This document shows positions 1 to 8,169 of a stretch of 64,000 nucleotides of DNA, in pieces. The stretch lies in assembly GCF_012863495.1 (NCBI RefSeq), contig NZ_JAAVJL010000001.1, forward strand, positions 124,001 to 188,000, written 5' to 3'. This stretch comes from Pseudanabaena yagii GIHE-NHR1 (GTDB taxonomy: Bacteria > Cyanobacteriota > Cyanobacteriia > Pseudanabaenales > Pseudanabaenaceae). A model generated the notes under the pieces. The model made no database searches. It worked only from the letters and a program-made list of their open reading frames with translations, and was not told the DNA's origin. Position 1 is the first letter of the stretch. The number at the start of each line of letters is the position of its first letter. Position numbers and translations under genes: made by a program.

Positions 1-1
1 A

Positions 2-152
2 AATAACGCGAGTTCGGGATGATTTGAAACAGGCTTTGAGAGAGGATTTGCTACGCAAAACCTCTCTCAAAGCCCAAAAATAAAAGCCTTGCTACGCAAG
101 GCTTTTATTTTTGGGCTTTATTTGTCAGCTTACCCCGAACTGACGTTAAATA
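2..152. repeat. Composite double-hairpin element, family A, copy 1
   Basis: Outer arms aacgcgagttcggg (5-18) and cccgaactgacgtt (134-147) are imperfect inverted repeats. They enclose two adjacent hairpins: 32-74 (14-bp stem ggctttgagagagg) and 70-118 (core gccttgc-tac-gcaaggc, 22-bp stem). The reverse complement of the whole arrangement recurs at 28501-28655, and the two hairpins alone recur at 50541-50618. Stem bases differ between copies in paired fashion. Confidence 0.85.
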
Positions 153-186
153 ATAGAAGCAACGCTCTGCGTTGCTTCTATTATTT
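148..186. terminator. Hairpin at the 3' end of the lytic transglycosylase gene
   Basis: This is a perfect 18-bp stem with a 3-nt loop (148-165 and 169-186). It covers the stop codon of the transglycosylase gene read on the minus strand (181-183) and would act as its transcription terminator or mRNA 3' end. Loop and size match the other gene-end hairpins of the window. Confidence 0.7.
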
Positions 187-2337
187 GGCTGAAGCATTGA
201 GATTACTGGACTGTTGTAAACTCGCGATTTGTTGCTGTACAGATGGCGAATATAAGCGTAAATAGTTCCAATAATTACCTAAAACCTTCGATACATAGTC
301 TCTCGTTTCTTCGTAAGGAATGTTATTGACAAATTCATCGGGATCGCCAACTCCACGCTCTTCTACCCATCTACCAACTGCTCCAGGACCCGCATTATAA
401 CTAGCGACAGCTAACATCGAGTTATCGCTATAGCGGCTGTGCGTATAGTCCAGATACCAAGTACCAAAACTGATATTGTCCGAAGGATTATCAAGATTGT
501 AATTACTTACTCCCTTCTTGCTAGCAATCCATGTGCCTGTATCGGGCATAATCTGCATCAAACCGATCGCACCAGAACGAGAACGAATTTGCGCTTCAAA
601 TCGTGACTCTTGACGCATCAAACCAATTACCAATGCAGGAGAAAGTCTCCGTTCACGCGCCCAATTAGAAATGATATCCCAGTAATGGAATGGATAAAGG
701 GATTGCATATAGGCAGGATGCTGTTTGATCTTGGCGATTTCAACCTTTTGAGGAGAAGAAACATCAATCAAATCTAAGCTTTCGATGGTTTTAATGCCAA
801 CAAGATTATCCTGAACGGCTACGCGCAATACGCCATCGGTAAAAATTTCACTAGGTTCCAAATTCCGCTTTGCACCTAGCTCTGTTTGCCACTGCGATCG
901 CGCATCACGATCTAAACCAAGCACATATAACTCTTGCAACTTTGCCGAACCAGCAGGCAAGGGAGTACGCGCACTAGGGATGGCAATCGCGGGCGCAGTA
1001 TAACGCGCTGTGGTAAATGTGCCCACTTGCCAACCGAGTGAACCTGCGGCGCGCCATGCGTAATAGGAAGAGGGGTGTTGACGAATTGTAAATTCAAAAA
1101 ATTTCTTGGCTCTGGACTTATCACCGATTTGGTTAGCCCATTTGCCTGCCCAGAAACTTGCTTCGGCAGCAGAGTCACTATCAGGACTATTGGCGATAAT
1201 TGCATCAACAGTGGCGATCGCATTATTCAGTTGTCCGCCGCGTGCCTGCCCTTTTGCAATGCGCCAACGCAGTTGACTTGCCGCATCACTATTGCCATAG
1301 CGCTCTAGCAATAGATTTCTAGCATTACTAGCAGCTTGCGGACTACCAAGTTTATCTTGCAAGATGGTAGCTTTAATGGCTAATGCTTCGCCTGCGGTGT
1401 CAGGGTAGTTAGCCACAATTCGATCAGTCGCCGCGATCGCTACTTCAGGAGATTCAATCTGAGTAATCCGAATCAGGGCGCGAGGAGCTTGAGGACTTTT
1501 GGGGAACTGTTGAACAACGCGATTGTAGGCAACAATTGCTGATTCAATCTGTCTACCACGGTGCAGGCTACGGGCATATTGATAAGCTGTAAGCGGATTA
1601 ACCGTTGCCCGAGCATAGGCATTCGCGGCTTTACCAAATTCAAAATTTTTGTAATAGGCATCGGCGATCGCCCACCATTGCTCGCTTGTAAGTGCAGGTG
1701 AACTAGCGACTAACCGATCTAAAGTTGGGCTGATACCTTTAAGATCACCAAAATAGGTCGCCAAATGCGCTATCAAATCAACTCGATTAGGAGCTTGAGC
1801 CAATAGGCGAAGGGCAGCTTCTTGCGATCGGGGATGAGCAGGAAATTTATCTAAAATCTGTTGGTTTTGCCCCAAGGCAAACATGGCTTCTGCGGCTACA
1901 GGACTATTGGGGAAATTGGTTAAAATACTTTGCCAAGTGGTTGTTGCGCCTTGGAGATCTCGCAGTTGAGTTTGAGCCTGTGCGCGTTTGAGCAACACAT
2001 AATCAGCCAAAAGCGGATATTCGATTTCCAATTTGTCAAGAGCAGCGATCGCTTCACGGAATTTTCGGTTATTAAGATGAATATCCGCAATTACCAATCT
2101 GGCACGAACGCGATCGGTATTCTCAGATGTCTGTTGAGCTTGAGTTTCTAATTTAGCGAGTCTTTGCTCGACCGAAGAGTAAGTGAGAGGATCGAATGAC
2201 TTGCTGTCTCGGTTATTTGCTAAGCTTGCATTAAGAGCAAGATTTGACTCAGAAGAAGTCGTAATTATTGGGGCACTAGCTCCTGCCAATGTAGCACTGA
2301 GCATTAGCACAATTGACCAACGCATTAAATTTTTCAT
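181..2337 (-). CDS. slt: Soluble lytic murein transglycosylase (Slt70-like) with TPR-type repeats
   Basis: The enzyme would cleave the MurNAc-GlcNAc bond of peptidoglycan with formation of 1,6-anhydro-MurNAc, outside the cytoplasmic membrane. The 718-residue protein starts with a signal peptide (hydrophobic stretch ending near ASA). Residues about 60-460 are helical TPR-like repeats of the Slt70 superhelix type. The C-terminal SLT domain contains the hallmark blocks RQESRF (catalytic Glu577), GLMQIMP and ASYNAGPGAV. The size is close to E. coli Slt70. The gene lies downstream of the lipoprotein gene on the same strand, separated from it by a hairpin at 2488-2532, so it is probably transcribed alone. 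Family assignment is secure; the exact start is the only in-frame ATG preceding the signal peptide. Confidence 0.92.
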   Translation of the reverse strand: MKNLMRWSIVLMLSATLAGASAPIITTSSESNLALNASLANNRDSKSFDPLTYSSVEQRLAKLETQAQQTSENTDRVRARLVIADIHLNNRKFREAIAALDKLEIEYPLLADYVLLKRAQAQTQLRDLQGATTTWQSILTNFPNSPVAAEAMFALGQNQQILDKFPAHPRSQEAALRLLAQAPNRVDLIAHLATYFGDLKGISPTLDRLVASSPALTSEQWWAIADAYYKNFEFGKAANAYARATVNPLTAYQYARSLHRGRQIESAIVAYNRVVQQFPKSPQAPRALIRITQIESPEVAIAATDRIVANYPDTAGEALAIKATILQDKLGSPQAASNARNLLLERYGNSDAASQLRWRIAKGQARGGQLNNAIATVDAIIANSPDSDSAAEASFWAGKWANQIGDKSRAKKFFEFTIRQHPSSYYAWRAAGSLGWQVGTFTTARYTAPAIAIPSARTPLPAGSAKLQELYVLGLDRDARSQWQTELGAKRNLEPSEIFTDGVLRVAVQDNLVGIKTIESLDLIDVSSPQKVEIAKIKQHPAYMQSLYPFHYWDIISNWARERRLSPALVIGLMRQESRFEAQIRSRSGAIGLMQIMPDTGTWIASKKGVSNYNLDNPSDNISFGTWYLDYTHSRYSDNSMLAVASYNAGPGAVGRWVEERGVGDPDEFVNNIPYEETRDYVSKVLGNYWNYLRLYSPSVQQQIASLQQSSNLNASAK

Positions 2338-2487
2338 CCCGATACGTTCTGAATGTCGAGCATATTAACATTTTTTAATGTTTTTTACAGCACTTGATGC
2401 TAACTCAACACTATATCTAGATAGAATGGGCGGCGCGAAGTACCACTCATTAAAATCATATTAACTTCGCTTAATTACGTCTAGTCT

Positions 2488-2532
2488 AAAAAACTTTGAA
2501 AGCGTTACAAAGCGACGCTTTCAAAGTTTTTT
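2488..2532. terminator. 18-bp hairpin between the lipoprotein and slt genes
   Basis: Arms 2488-2505 and 2515-2532 are perfectly complementary, with a 9-nt loop. Flanking text (gcaaagcgctgcat near 2550-2566) resembles the acagcgctt tags beside the hairpins at 13416, 46949 and 18061, so it belongs to the same dispersed family (family C). Confidence 0.65.
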
Positions 2533-2575
2533 CTGTTTTTCAATTCAATGCAAAGCGCTGCATCAATGCGGAAAA

Positions 2576-3169
2576 TTAAGACTTAATCTTGTCTTTATGT
2601 TGAGGACAAGCGATCGCAACACTAGAACCAACCACAAATCCAGTATATTCCTTCAATTTGGTAAGTTTAGCAGGTGGAAGAGAACTACCTTGCTTATCAA
2701 ATTCCTTTTCTAGAGCATCAATCAAAGTTGCAAAGGGAACCCCCTGATCCAAAGCTTTGCAAGTTTCAGTTTCCACTAGACCAACATATTTGATCCCCCC
2801 AGTGGCTTCATACATTTCTTTGTATTCTGGATTCTCTTTAATGAATGCATCAACATCCTTTGTCTTAGGAGAAGAAGGAGCGTCAGACTTAGCAGTATCA
2901 GACTTAGTAGTATCGGACTTAGTAGTATCGGACTTAGTAGTATCAGTTTTAGGAGATTCTGATGCTTTAGGTGACTCTGAAGCTTTGGGAGATTCTGATG
3001 CCTTAGGCGATTCTGAAGCTTTGGGAGATTCTGAAGCAGTAGCTGAAGGACTAGCTGAAGCTGAAGCTGACGGCGAAGAACTGGTTGTTGCACTAGGCTG
3101 CTGGCATGATGCTACTGCCAATGCGACGGAGACAGGCAGCAACAAACGCTTAGCAAAGTGTTTAATCAT
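2576..3169 (-). CDS. Lipoprotein with Ser/Pro/Lys/Thr repeat linker and DUF732-like C-terminal domain
   Basis: This is a 197-residue secreted lipoprotein. A basic N-terminus, a hydrophobic stretch and the lipobox VASC (Cys22) indicate lipid anchoring. Residues about 25-105 are low-complexity: Ser/Ala-rich, then about five SESPKA units and four TKSDT units, forming a flexible linker. The C-terminal ~90 residues carry two cysteines (ETCKALDQG and AIACPQH) in the spacing of DUF732, a small secreted domain of unknown function. The repeat DNA at 2885-3040 makes the opposite strand appear open too (2757-3188), but that is a shadow. Function is unknown; a cell-envelope role is inference. Confidence 0.8.
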   Translation of the reverse strand: MIKHFAKRLLLPVSVALAVASCQQPSATTSSSPSASASASPSATASESPKASESPKASESPKASESPKASESPKTDTTKSDTTKSDTTKSDTAKSDAPSSPKTKDVDAFIKENPEYKEMYEATGGIKYVGLVETETCKALDQGVPFATLIDALEKEFDKQGSSLPPAKLTKLKEYTGFVVGSSVAIACPQHKDKIKS

Positions 3170-3303
3170 ATTTAATTCTGGAGTTTAAGATTACAACCCC
3201 ATGATATTACCCTACCCATAGAGTTGGTATAGTACTTTTTGCTGCAACACAATAAATCATAAAATAAGAGAAATTTACCTACAACAAATTAATCTAATTA
3301 GCT

Positions 3304-3342
3304 TTTGTGGAAGTGCACCCCGAAGGGGTGCACTTCCACAAA
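3304..3342. repeat. Hairpin of family B (partial copy)
   Basis: This is a perfect inverted repeat: tttgtggaagtgcacccc, loop gaa, and its complement. It is the same central stem as at 4367-4405, 16692-16731 and 46061-46100, but the outer arms of that family are degraded here. It lies in the 280-bp gap between the divergent lipoprotein and HD-domain genes; I see no gene in the rest of that gap. Confidence 0.8.
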
Positions 3343-3468
3343 CCATTTACGGTTGCTATATAGCTTCCGATAATTTTGTAGATAAATCCTAATAAATGAT
3401 CTCTAAAAACAAAAGTTAGGCTTATTATTTAGGTTGAATTTTGGCTTTACATAGGCATACGAAGATTT

Positions 3469-4341
3469 ATGTTTAATGCAACTGAGCTTCTGATCGGTAA
3501 TTTTGTAGAACAACTAAAGTTGGGATATCGTCGTACCTATGGCGGCTATCTCCATGATTATGAAGATATTATCGGTTGGGCTGGCAATATGGCTCTAGAA
3601 AACATCGCTAATAGTGATGCGCTCTACCACAATGTTGAACATACGATCTTAGTCACCCTAGTTGGTCAAGAGATTTTGCGAGGAAAACATATTCGCGAAG
3701 GTCGAGTAGCCCCTGAAGATTGGTTGCATTTCATTATTTCTCTTGTTTGCCATGACATTGGCTATGTCAAAGGGGTTTGTCTACAAGATGGTAGTGGCAA
3801 GTTTGCGACTGGGGTTGGTGATGGCATGGTGGAGTTACCTCCCGGAGCTTCCGATGCTGGCTTGACTCCCTACCATGTCGATCGCGCTAAATTATTTGTT
3901 AATCAACGCTTTGCTAACCATTCCCTAATCAAGGCTGAGAAAATCTGCCGCAATATTGAGCTGACACGTTTTCCTGTGCCGAAAACTGGCGATCATCAAG
4001 ATACGACTAATTTTGCAGGGCTAGTGCGATCGGCGGATTTAATCGGACAGCTCAGCGATCCTCGTTATCTGAAAAAGATTGGGGCATTATTTTATGAGTT
4101 TGAAGAAACTGGTGTCAATGAAGCATTAGGTTATGCTCACCCCGGAGATTTACGCCGCAACTATCCCAAATTCTATTGGACGAGTGTATATCCTTACGTC
4201 AAGGATGCACTCTACTACTTGTCGCTCACCCAACAAGGTCAGGAAATTGTTGCTCACCTCTATTCCAATGTGTTTGTGGTTGAGCATGAAAAACCAGAAT
4301 ATCAGCAGACACTTACTACTCTGCCAACTACTAATCCATAA
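3469..4341 (+). CDS. HD-domain metal-dependent phosphohydrolase-like protein
   Basis: This 290-residue cytosolic protein has an HD-superfamily metal site. YHNVEH (His54, His58) precedes CHDIGY (His95-Asp96), and a later Asp in RSADLIGQLSD completes the usual H-HD-D set. HD proteins hydrolyse phosphate esters of nucleotides or other substrates with divalent metals; the substrate is not evident here. The length and the insert GVCLQDGSG after the HD pair match a cyanobacterial group typified by Npun_R2479 (recalled, not searched). It is a single gene with no operon partner, followed at once by a family B hairpin element. No ribosome-binding site is evident before the ATG. Confidence 0.8.
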   Translation: MFNATELLIGNFVEQLKLGYRRTYGGYLHDYEDIIGWAGNMALENIANSDALYHNVEHTILVTLVGQEILRGKHIREGRVAPEDWLHFIISLVCHDIGYVKGVCLQDGSGKFATGVGDGMVELPPGASDAGLTPYHVDRAKLFVNQRFANHSLIKAEKICRNIELTRFPVPKTGDHQDTTNFAGLVRSADLIGQLSDPRYLKKIGALFYEFEETGVNEALGYAHPGDLRRNYPKFYWTSVYPYVKDALYYLSLTQQGQEIVAHLYSNVFVVEHEKPEYQQTLTTLPTTNP

Positions 4342-4349
4342 AACATCTC

Positions 4350-4436
4350 TAGCAATCCTAAATGTTTTATGGAAGCGCATCCCTTCGGGGTGCGCTTCCA
4401 TAAACCCCAAAATTTATAAATGACTTAGGACTGCTA
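4350..4436. repeat. Dispersed element family B, complete copy
   Basis: Outer arms tagcaatcctaaat (4350-4363) and the imperfect complement ending ggactgcta enclose a perfect 18-bp hairpin (4367-4405, loop ttc). Nearly the same unit, with both outer arms, is at 46046-46136. It follows the HD-domain stop codon by 8 bp and may terminate that transcript. Confidence 0.82.
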
Positions 4437-4502
4437 TAGAGGGTTTCCATACTAAAAAAGCAATCCAAATTGAAAGTTGTGACGACTGCAAAGAATATCT
4501 CC

Positions 4503-5957
4503 ATGAGTCAAGAACGAGAATATGATGTTGTGATTGTTGGTGCAGGTCCAGTGGGATTAGCAACAGCGATCGCTTTATATAAACGTGGTATTGATAATAT
4601 TTTAGTCATAGATCAAACTCGCAAATTTCGTCGTGTCGGTCAAGTAATTGACCTCTTACCAAATGGTTTAAAGTCAATTAAATATATCAGTCCTGACGCT
4701 TATCAACAAGTCAAAGAAACTGCTTTTCAATCACTAAATTCTCCGCTCAGAAATAATGCTCCTAGTAATAGCAATGAGAGCGAAGTTAAAGAAACAAAAG
4801 TTCCTTCAAAAAAACAATGGCATCATAAAAATCTTCAAGGAGAAATAACAAGCTCAGTTGATTTGGATTTTGATAGTTGGTTTAATCGTTATGGAGAAGG
4901 AAGAATTTCTATGTCTTGGTACGATTTACAAACGACATTGAGAAATGTATTGCCAGCAGAAATTATCCAAGCAAATCATCGATGCATTAATGTTGAGCAA
5001 AATTTAGCAGGAGTATATTTAGACTGTATCTCAGATACCACAATTACTAATAATTCTTTTGCCCATCGGAAAATGGATATATCTAATTCTAATGATCTAG
5101 ATATATCAGAAAAGAGGCAAGAGGATTGCTATAAAAGGTTTCGCGCCAAGTTAGTTATTGCGGCTGATGGCATTAACTCAACAGTTCGGCAGATTATTTA
5201 TGCAGAAACAGACTTACAAGAATTTGCAAAACCTAAATATTCTGGTTTTGTTGCGATTGGCTGTTCGCAAATTGAAGCAATCCCCAATGCAATTAGAGAA
5301 GAATTAGAGTCTAAATATTTTCAAGGCGATCGCGTTATTACTTTGTCCAATGACGCTATTACTTCTACTGATTTTGACTTTCACGGTTTAGATCAATTAC
5401 GGATTATTTTATTTTGCAAGCCAGACCAGAGCATGGGTTACTTGCTTCATACACCCTTGGGATTAGAAGCATTTCAAAATAAGCAACCATCTGAAATTAT
5501 TAGTCTAGGCATTGAATGCTTAAAAAATGCTGGATTTCCTCCTGTTTTTGCGGATTTACTCAATTTGTCAAATCCAGAAAAATTAATTCATCGTCCCTAC
5601 TATATTCATCCAGCAAATACGCCATCTGCTCGTCAACCATTCTGGAGTTGTGGTCGTGTGGTTTTAGTCGGAGATGCAGCCCATGGAATGCCCCCATTTA
5701 TGGCTCAGGGTGCTAATCAGGGTCTAGAAGACGCAGCGCTGATTTCGAGTTTAATTACTCAGCTGATTCAAGATCACTGTTTAGACGACGAACAAGCGAT
5801 CGCTAAAGCATTTCATAAATATGAGGAAGTGCGTGTTCCTTTGATGATCAAAATTCAAGAAGCAACGATGAAAAATAATCACTGGTCACAGCAACAATGG
5901 GAGCAATACAGTGAGATGGTTTATAGTCGTGACTATAGCAGCAACTATTTGCAGTAA
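4503..5957 (+). CDS. FAD-dependent monooxygenase (PHBH/UbiH-like)
   Basis: This is a flavoprotein hydroxylase of the p-hydroxybenzoate hydroxylase superfamily. The N-terminal dinucleotide-binding motif VVIVGAGPVGLA (Gly13-Gly18), a DG-type motif (VIAADGINSTVRQ) and the second FAD motif GDAAHGMPPFMAQG are all present. It would use NAD(P)H and O2 on an aromatic or isoprenoid substrate; related cyanobacterial proteins are often compared with salicylate hydroxylase or zeaxanthin epoxidase, but the substrate cannot be told. A hydrophilic Ser/Asn/Lys-rich insertion (about residues 76-103) is unusual. A TTG start at 4470 would add 11 residues; the ATG at 4503 fits the family start better. It is slightly richer in AT than its neighbours. 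Confidence 0.83.
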   Translation: MSQEREYDVVIVGAGPVGLATAIALYKRGIDNILVIDQTRKFRRVGQVIDLLPNGLKSIKYISPDAYQQVKETAFQSLNSPLRNNAPSNSNESEVKETKVPSKKQWHHKNLQGEITSSVDLDFDSWFNRYGEGRISMSWYDLQTTLRNVLPAEIIQANHRCINVEQNLAGVYLDCISDTTITNNSFAHRKMDISNSNDLDISEKRQEDCYKRFRAKLVIAADGINSTVRQIIYAETDLQEFAKPKYSGFVAIGCSQIEAIPNAIREELESKYFQGDRVITLSNDAITSTDFDFHGLDQLRIILFCKPDQSMGYLLHTPLGLEAFQNKQPSEIISLGIECLKNAGFPPVFADLLNLSNPEKLIHRPYYIHPANTPSARQPFWSCGRVVLVGDAAHGMPPFMAQGANQGLEDAALISSLITQLIQDHCLDDEQAIAKAFHKYEEVRVPLMIKIQEATMKNNHWSQQQWEQYSEMVYSRDYSSNYLQ

Positions 5958-6081
5958 TATATAAGCTTATACTTGTTTACCAGTACGACTCAAACCCAGT
6001 CTGAATTTAAATTTAATCTCAGGCTAAACTAGGTTTGAAACTTGATTTGACACTTTATAAGCATTTTATTTAGAAGAAAGC

Positions 6082-7182
6082 GTGATTGATACTCGTCTCG
6101 ATCTTTACCCTGCCTCTACAGTTCCTAATGGTTGGCCCGGACTGATATGTCGCTATGCGGATTATTTGCCAGTTACAGACCAAACGCCGATCGTAACTTT
6201 GCATGAAGGCAATACCCCTCTAATCCCTGCGATCGCGCTCAGTGAAAGACTGGGACGCAATATCAAAGTCCTGCTCAAGTACGACGGACTCAACCCCACA
6301 GGCAGTTTTAAAGATCGCGGTATGACCATGGCGATCTCTAAAGCTAAAGAGGCTGGATCGCAGGCGGTAATCTGTGCGAGTACAGGTAACACCTCAGCAG
6401 CAGCAGCAGCCTACGCAAAACGTGGTGGACTCAAAGCTTTTGTATTGATTCCTGATGGCAAAATTGCTCTCGGTAAGTTAAGCCAAGCTTTAATCTATGG
6501 GGCAGAGGTAATTGCGATCGATGGTAACTTCGACCAAGCTCTGGAAATTGTGCGGGAAATGTCTGAAAAGTTCCCGATCACCTTGGTTAATTCCGTCAAT
6601 CCTTACCGTTTAGAAGGTCAAAAGACTGCCGCCTTTGAATTGGTTGAGGCGATCGGTGATGCTCCTGACTGGCTCTGTATTCCCATGGGTAATGCAGGTA
6701 ATATTACCGCTTACTGGATGGGCTTTAATCAATATTATGCGTCAGGCAAATCTAAAAAATTACCCCGTATGATGGGCTTCCAAGCCGCAGGATCTGCACC
6801 TTTGGTAACAGGTCAAATCTTCGAGAAGCCTGAAACGATCGCTACAGCGATCAGAATTGGTAATCCTGCTAATTGGCAAAAAGCCCTCAAAGTCCGCGAA
6901 GAAAGTGGTGGCGAATTTAATAGCGTTACCGATGTTGAAATTCTGGCGGCTTACAAGTTCTTAGCAGGCGAAGAAGGTGTATTTTGTGAACCTGCCAGTG
7001 CCGCTTCTGTTGCAGGCTTGCTGAAAGTAAGCGATCAAATCCCTTCAGGCGCAACGATTGTCTGTGTACTAACTGGTAATGGTATTAAAGATCCTGACAC
7101 CGCGATCGCGGCGGCTGATGCCAAATTACATAAAGGCATTGCCCCAGATATTACGAGCGTCGCTAAAGTCATGGGCTTTTAA
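6082..7182 (+). CDS. thrC: Threonine synthase
   Basis: It converts O-phospho-L-homoserine to L-threonine and phosphate with pyridoxal phosphate, the last step of threonine synthesis. The 366-residue protein has the fold-type II PLP motif TGSFKDRGM with the Schiff-base Lys77, the Ser/Thr-rich phosphate loop [15 protein letters not shown], the glycine-rich PMGNAGNIT loop, and SAASVAGLL near the end. Its length matches the short bacterial form. The start is a GTG preceded by gaagaaag, which is a plausible ribosome-binding site. It is monocistronic. Confidence 0.95.
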   Translation: MIDTRLDLYPASTVPNGWPGLICRYADYLPVTDQTPIVTLHEGNTPLIPAIALSERLGRNIKVLLKYDGLNPTGSFKDRGMTMAISKAKEAGSQAVICASTGNTSAAAAAYAKRGGLKAFVLIPDGKIALGKLSQALIYGAEVIAIDGNFDQALEIVREMSEKFPITLVNSVNPYRLEGQKTAAFELVEAIGDAPDWLCIPMGNAGNITAYWMGFNQYYASGKSKKLPRMMGFQAAGSAPLVTGQIFEKPETIATAIRIGNPANWQKALKVREESGGEFNSVTDVEILAAYKFLAGEEGVFCEPASAASVAGLLKVSDQIPSGATIVCVLTGNGIKDPDTAIAAADAKLHKGIAPDITSVAKVMGF

Positions 7183-7206
7183 TTAAGGTACTTCGCAACT
7201 CATTTG

Positions 7207-7279
7207 TTCGCAACTGATATGTAAAACCTATGCAAAATCTATGTAAAAGTACTTTGCGAGTCTACATATCGGTTGCGAA
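7207..7279. repeat. Inverted repeat downstream of thrC
   Basis: ttcgcaactgatatgta (7207-7223) pairs with 7263-7279 in 16 of 17 positions around a 39-nt centre. It lies between the thrC stop and the Uma2 gene. It could be a terminator-like structure or the remains of a small mobile element; it does not match the other hairpin families. Confidence 0.6.
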
Positions 7280-7355
7280 AGAACATAGGCAAGAAATAGG
7301 CGATCGCACTATGAACCTAACTTCATCATTCGTGAGATAACTAATCAAGCAAACT

Positions 7356-7970
7356 ATGGCTCTTGTCAATGAAACTATTCCTCGGATCACTCTGGAGTCA
7401 AGCATCCTTAAACGTTGGACAGCTAACGATTATCGGCGCATGAGTGAATTAGGAATTTTGGATTGCAATGAGCGCACTGAACTGATTGACGGACAAATTA
7501 CTTTAATGGCAGCCAAAGGAACGCCCCACGTTACTTCACTACATTTGCTTGCCAATGTTTTCCGTGATCGCCTTGGCAATTTTGCCTTAGTTCGTACCCA
7601 AGATCCCATTCATTTAGATGATTTCTCGGAACCTGAACCAGACTTAGTAATCGCCCAAGGGACGGTTCTCGACTATACCGACCAACATCCATATCCTGAG
7701 CAAATCTATCTCATCGTAGAAGTTGCTGACTCCACATTAAAGCAGGATTGTGAAACCAAAGATAAACTCTATGCAAAAGCAGGTATTGCTGACTATTGGG
7801 TATTGGCTCCTCAAAAACGTCAACTGCATATCTTTCGCAAACCAACAGCAACAGGTTACATCGAACATCTCATCCTTTCCGAGCCTAGCCAAGTTTCACC
7901 TTTAGTATTTCCTGATTGTGCGATCGCCCTAACCTCAATACTGCCACCTGTCTCATCAGTCTCAGCTTGA
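7356..7970 (+). CDS. Uma2-family (DUF820) putative restriction endonuclease-like protein
   Basis: This 204-residue protein is of the Uma2/DUF820 family, greatly expanded in cyanobacteria, with a PD-(D/E)XK nuclease fold. The features seen are the N-terminal RWTANDYRRMSELGIL, ELIDGQI, the acidic pair in SEPEPDLVIAQG, the core LIVEVADSTLKQDCETKDKLYAKAGIADYWV, split here as LIVEVADST (acidic catalytic position) and KDKLYAKAGI (Lys), and a C-terminal beta segment. Nuclease activity is inferred from the fold; biological roles are unproven. It lies on the left side of the IS/CRISPR zone, with a second paralogue at 11351. Confidence 0.88.
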   Translation: MALVNETIPRITLESSILKRWTANDYRRMSELGILDCNERTELIDGQITLMAAKGTPHVTSLHLLANVFRDRLGNFALVRTQDPIHLDDFSEPEPDLVIAQGTVLDYTDQHPYPEQIYLIVEVADSTLKQDCETKDKLYAKAGIADYWVLAPQKRQLHIFRKPTATGYIEHLILSEPSQVSPLVFPDCAIALTSILPPVSSVSA

Positions 7971-7980
7971 TACGGCGCAT

Positions 7981-8169
7981 TTTAAAGACGGAAGATGGAA
8001 GATGGAAGGCGGAATGGATTATTTCAAAAGTTTGACTTTATATAATCACTGATGTTGTGGAACTCAGGGTATGAATTTCTTGCTGATAGCACAGCAGGGC
8101 AACTACGGGGGGATTGCCCCTACCTGAATAATTGAAATTTTTTTAAATTTTTGTAGGGGCTGTGCCTCC
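7981..8169. repeat. Left part of a long repeat unit split by the insertion sequence
   Basis: The stretch gacggaag...ggaaggcggaat and the following ~40 bp (7987-8050) are homologous to 9905-9955 and 10079-10140 further right. Removing the IS (8170-9664) and one 7-bp duplication joins it to 9672-9846, making one complete long unit like the two that follow. It contains no gene. Confidence 0.7.

Noticed and set aside
2757-3188. 143-codon plus-strand frame with SDALGDSE repeats
   Set aside because: It is antisense to the lipoprotein; open only because the linker repeats have no stops in this frame. The lipobox and signal peptide support the minus strand.
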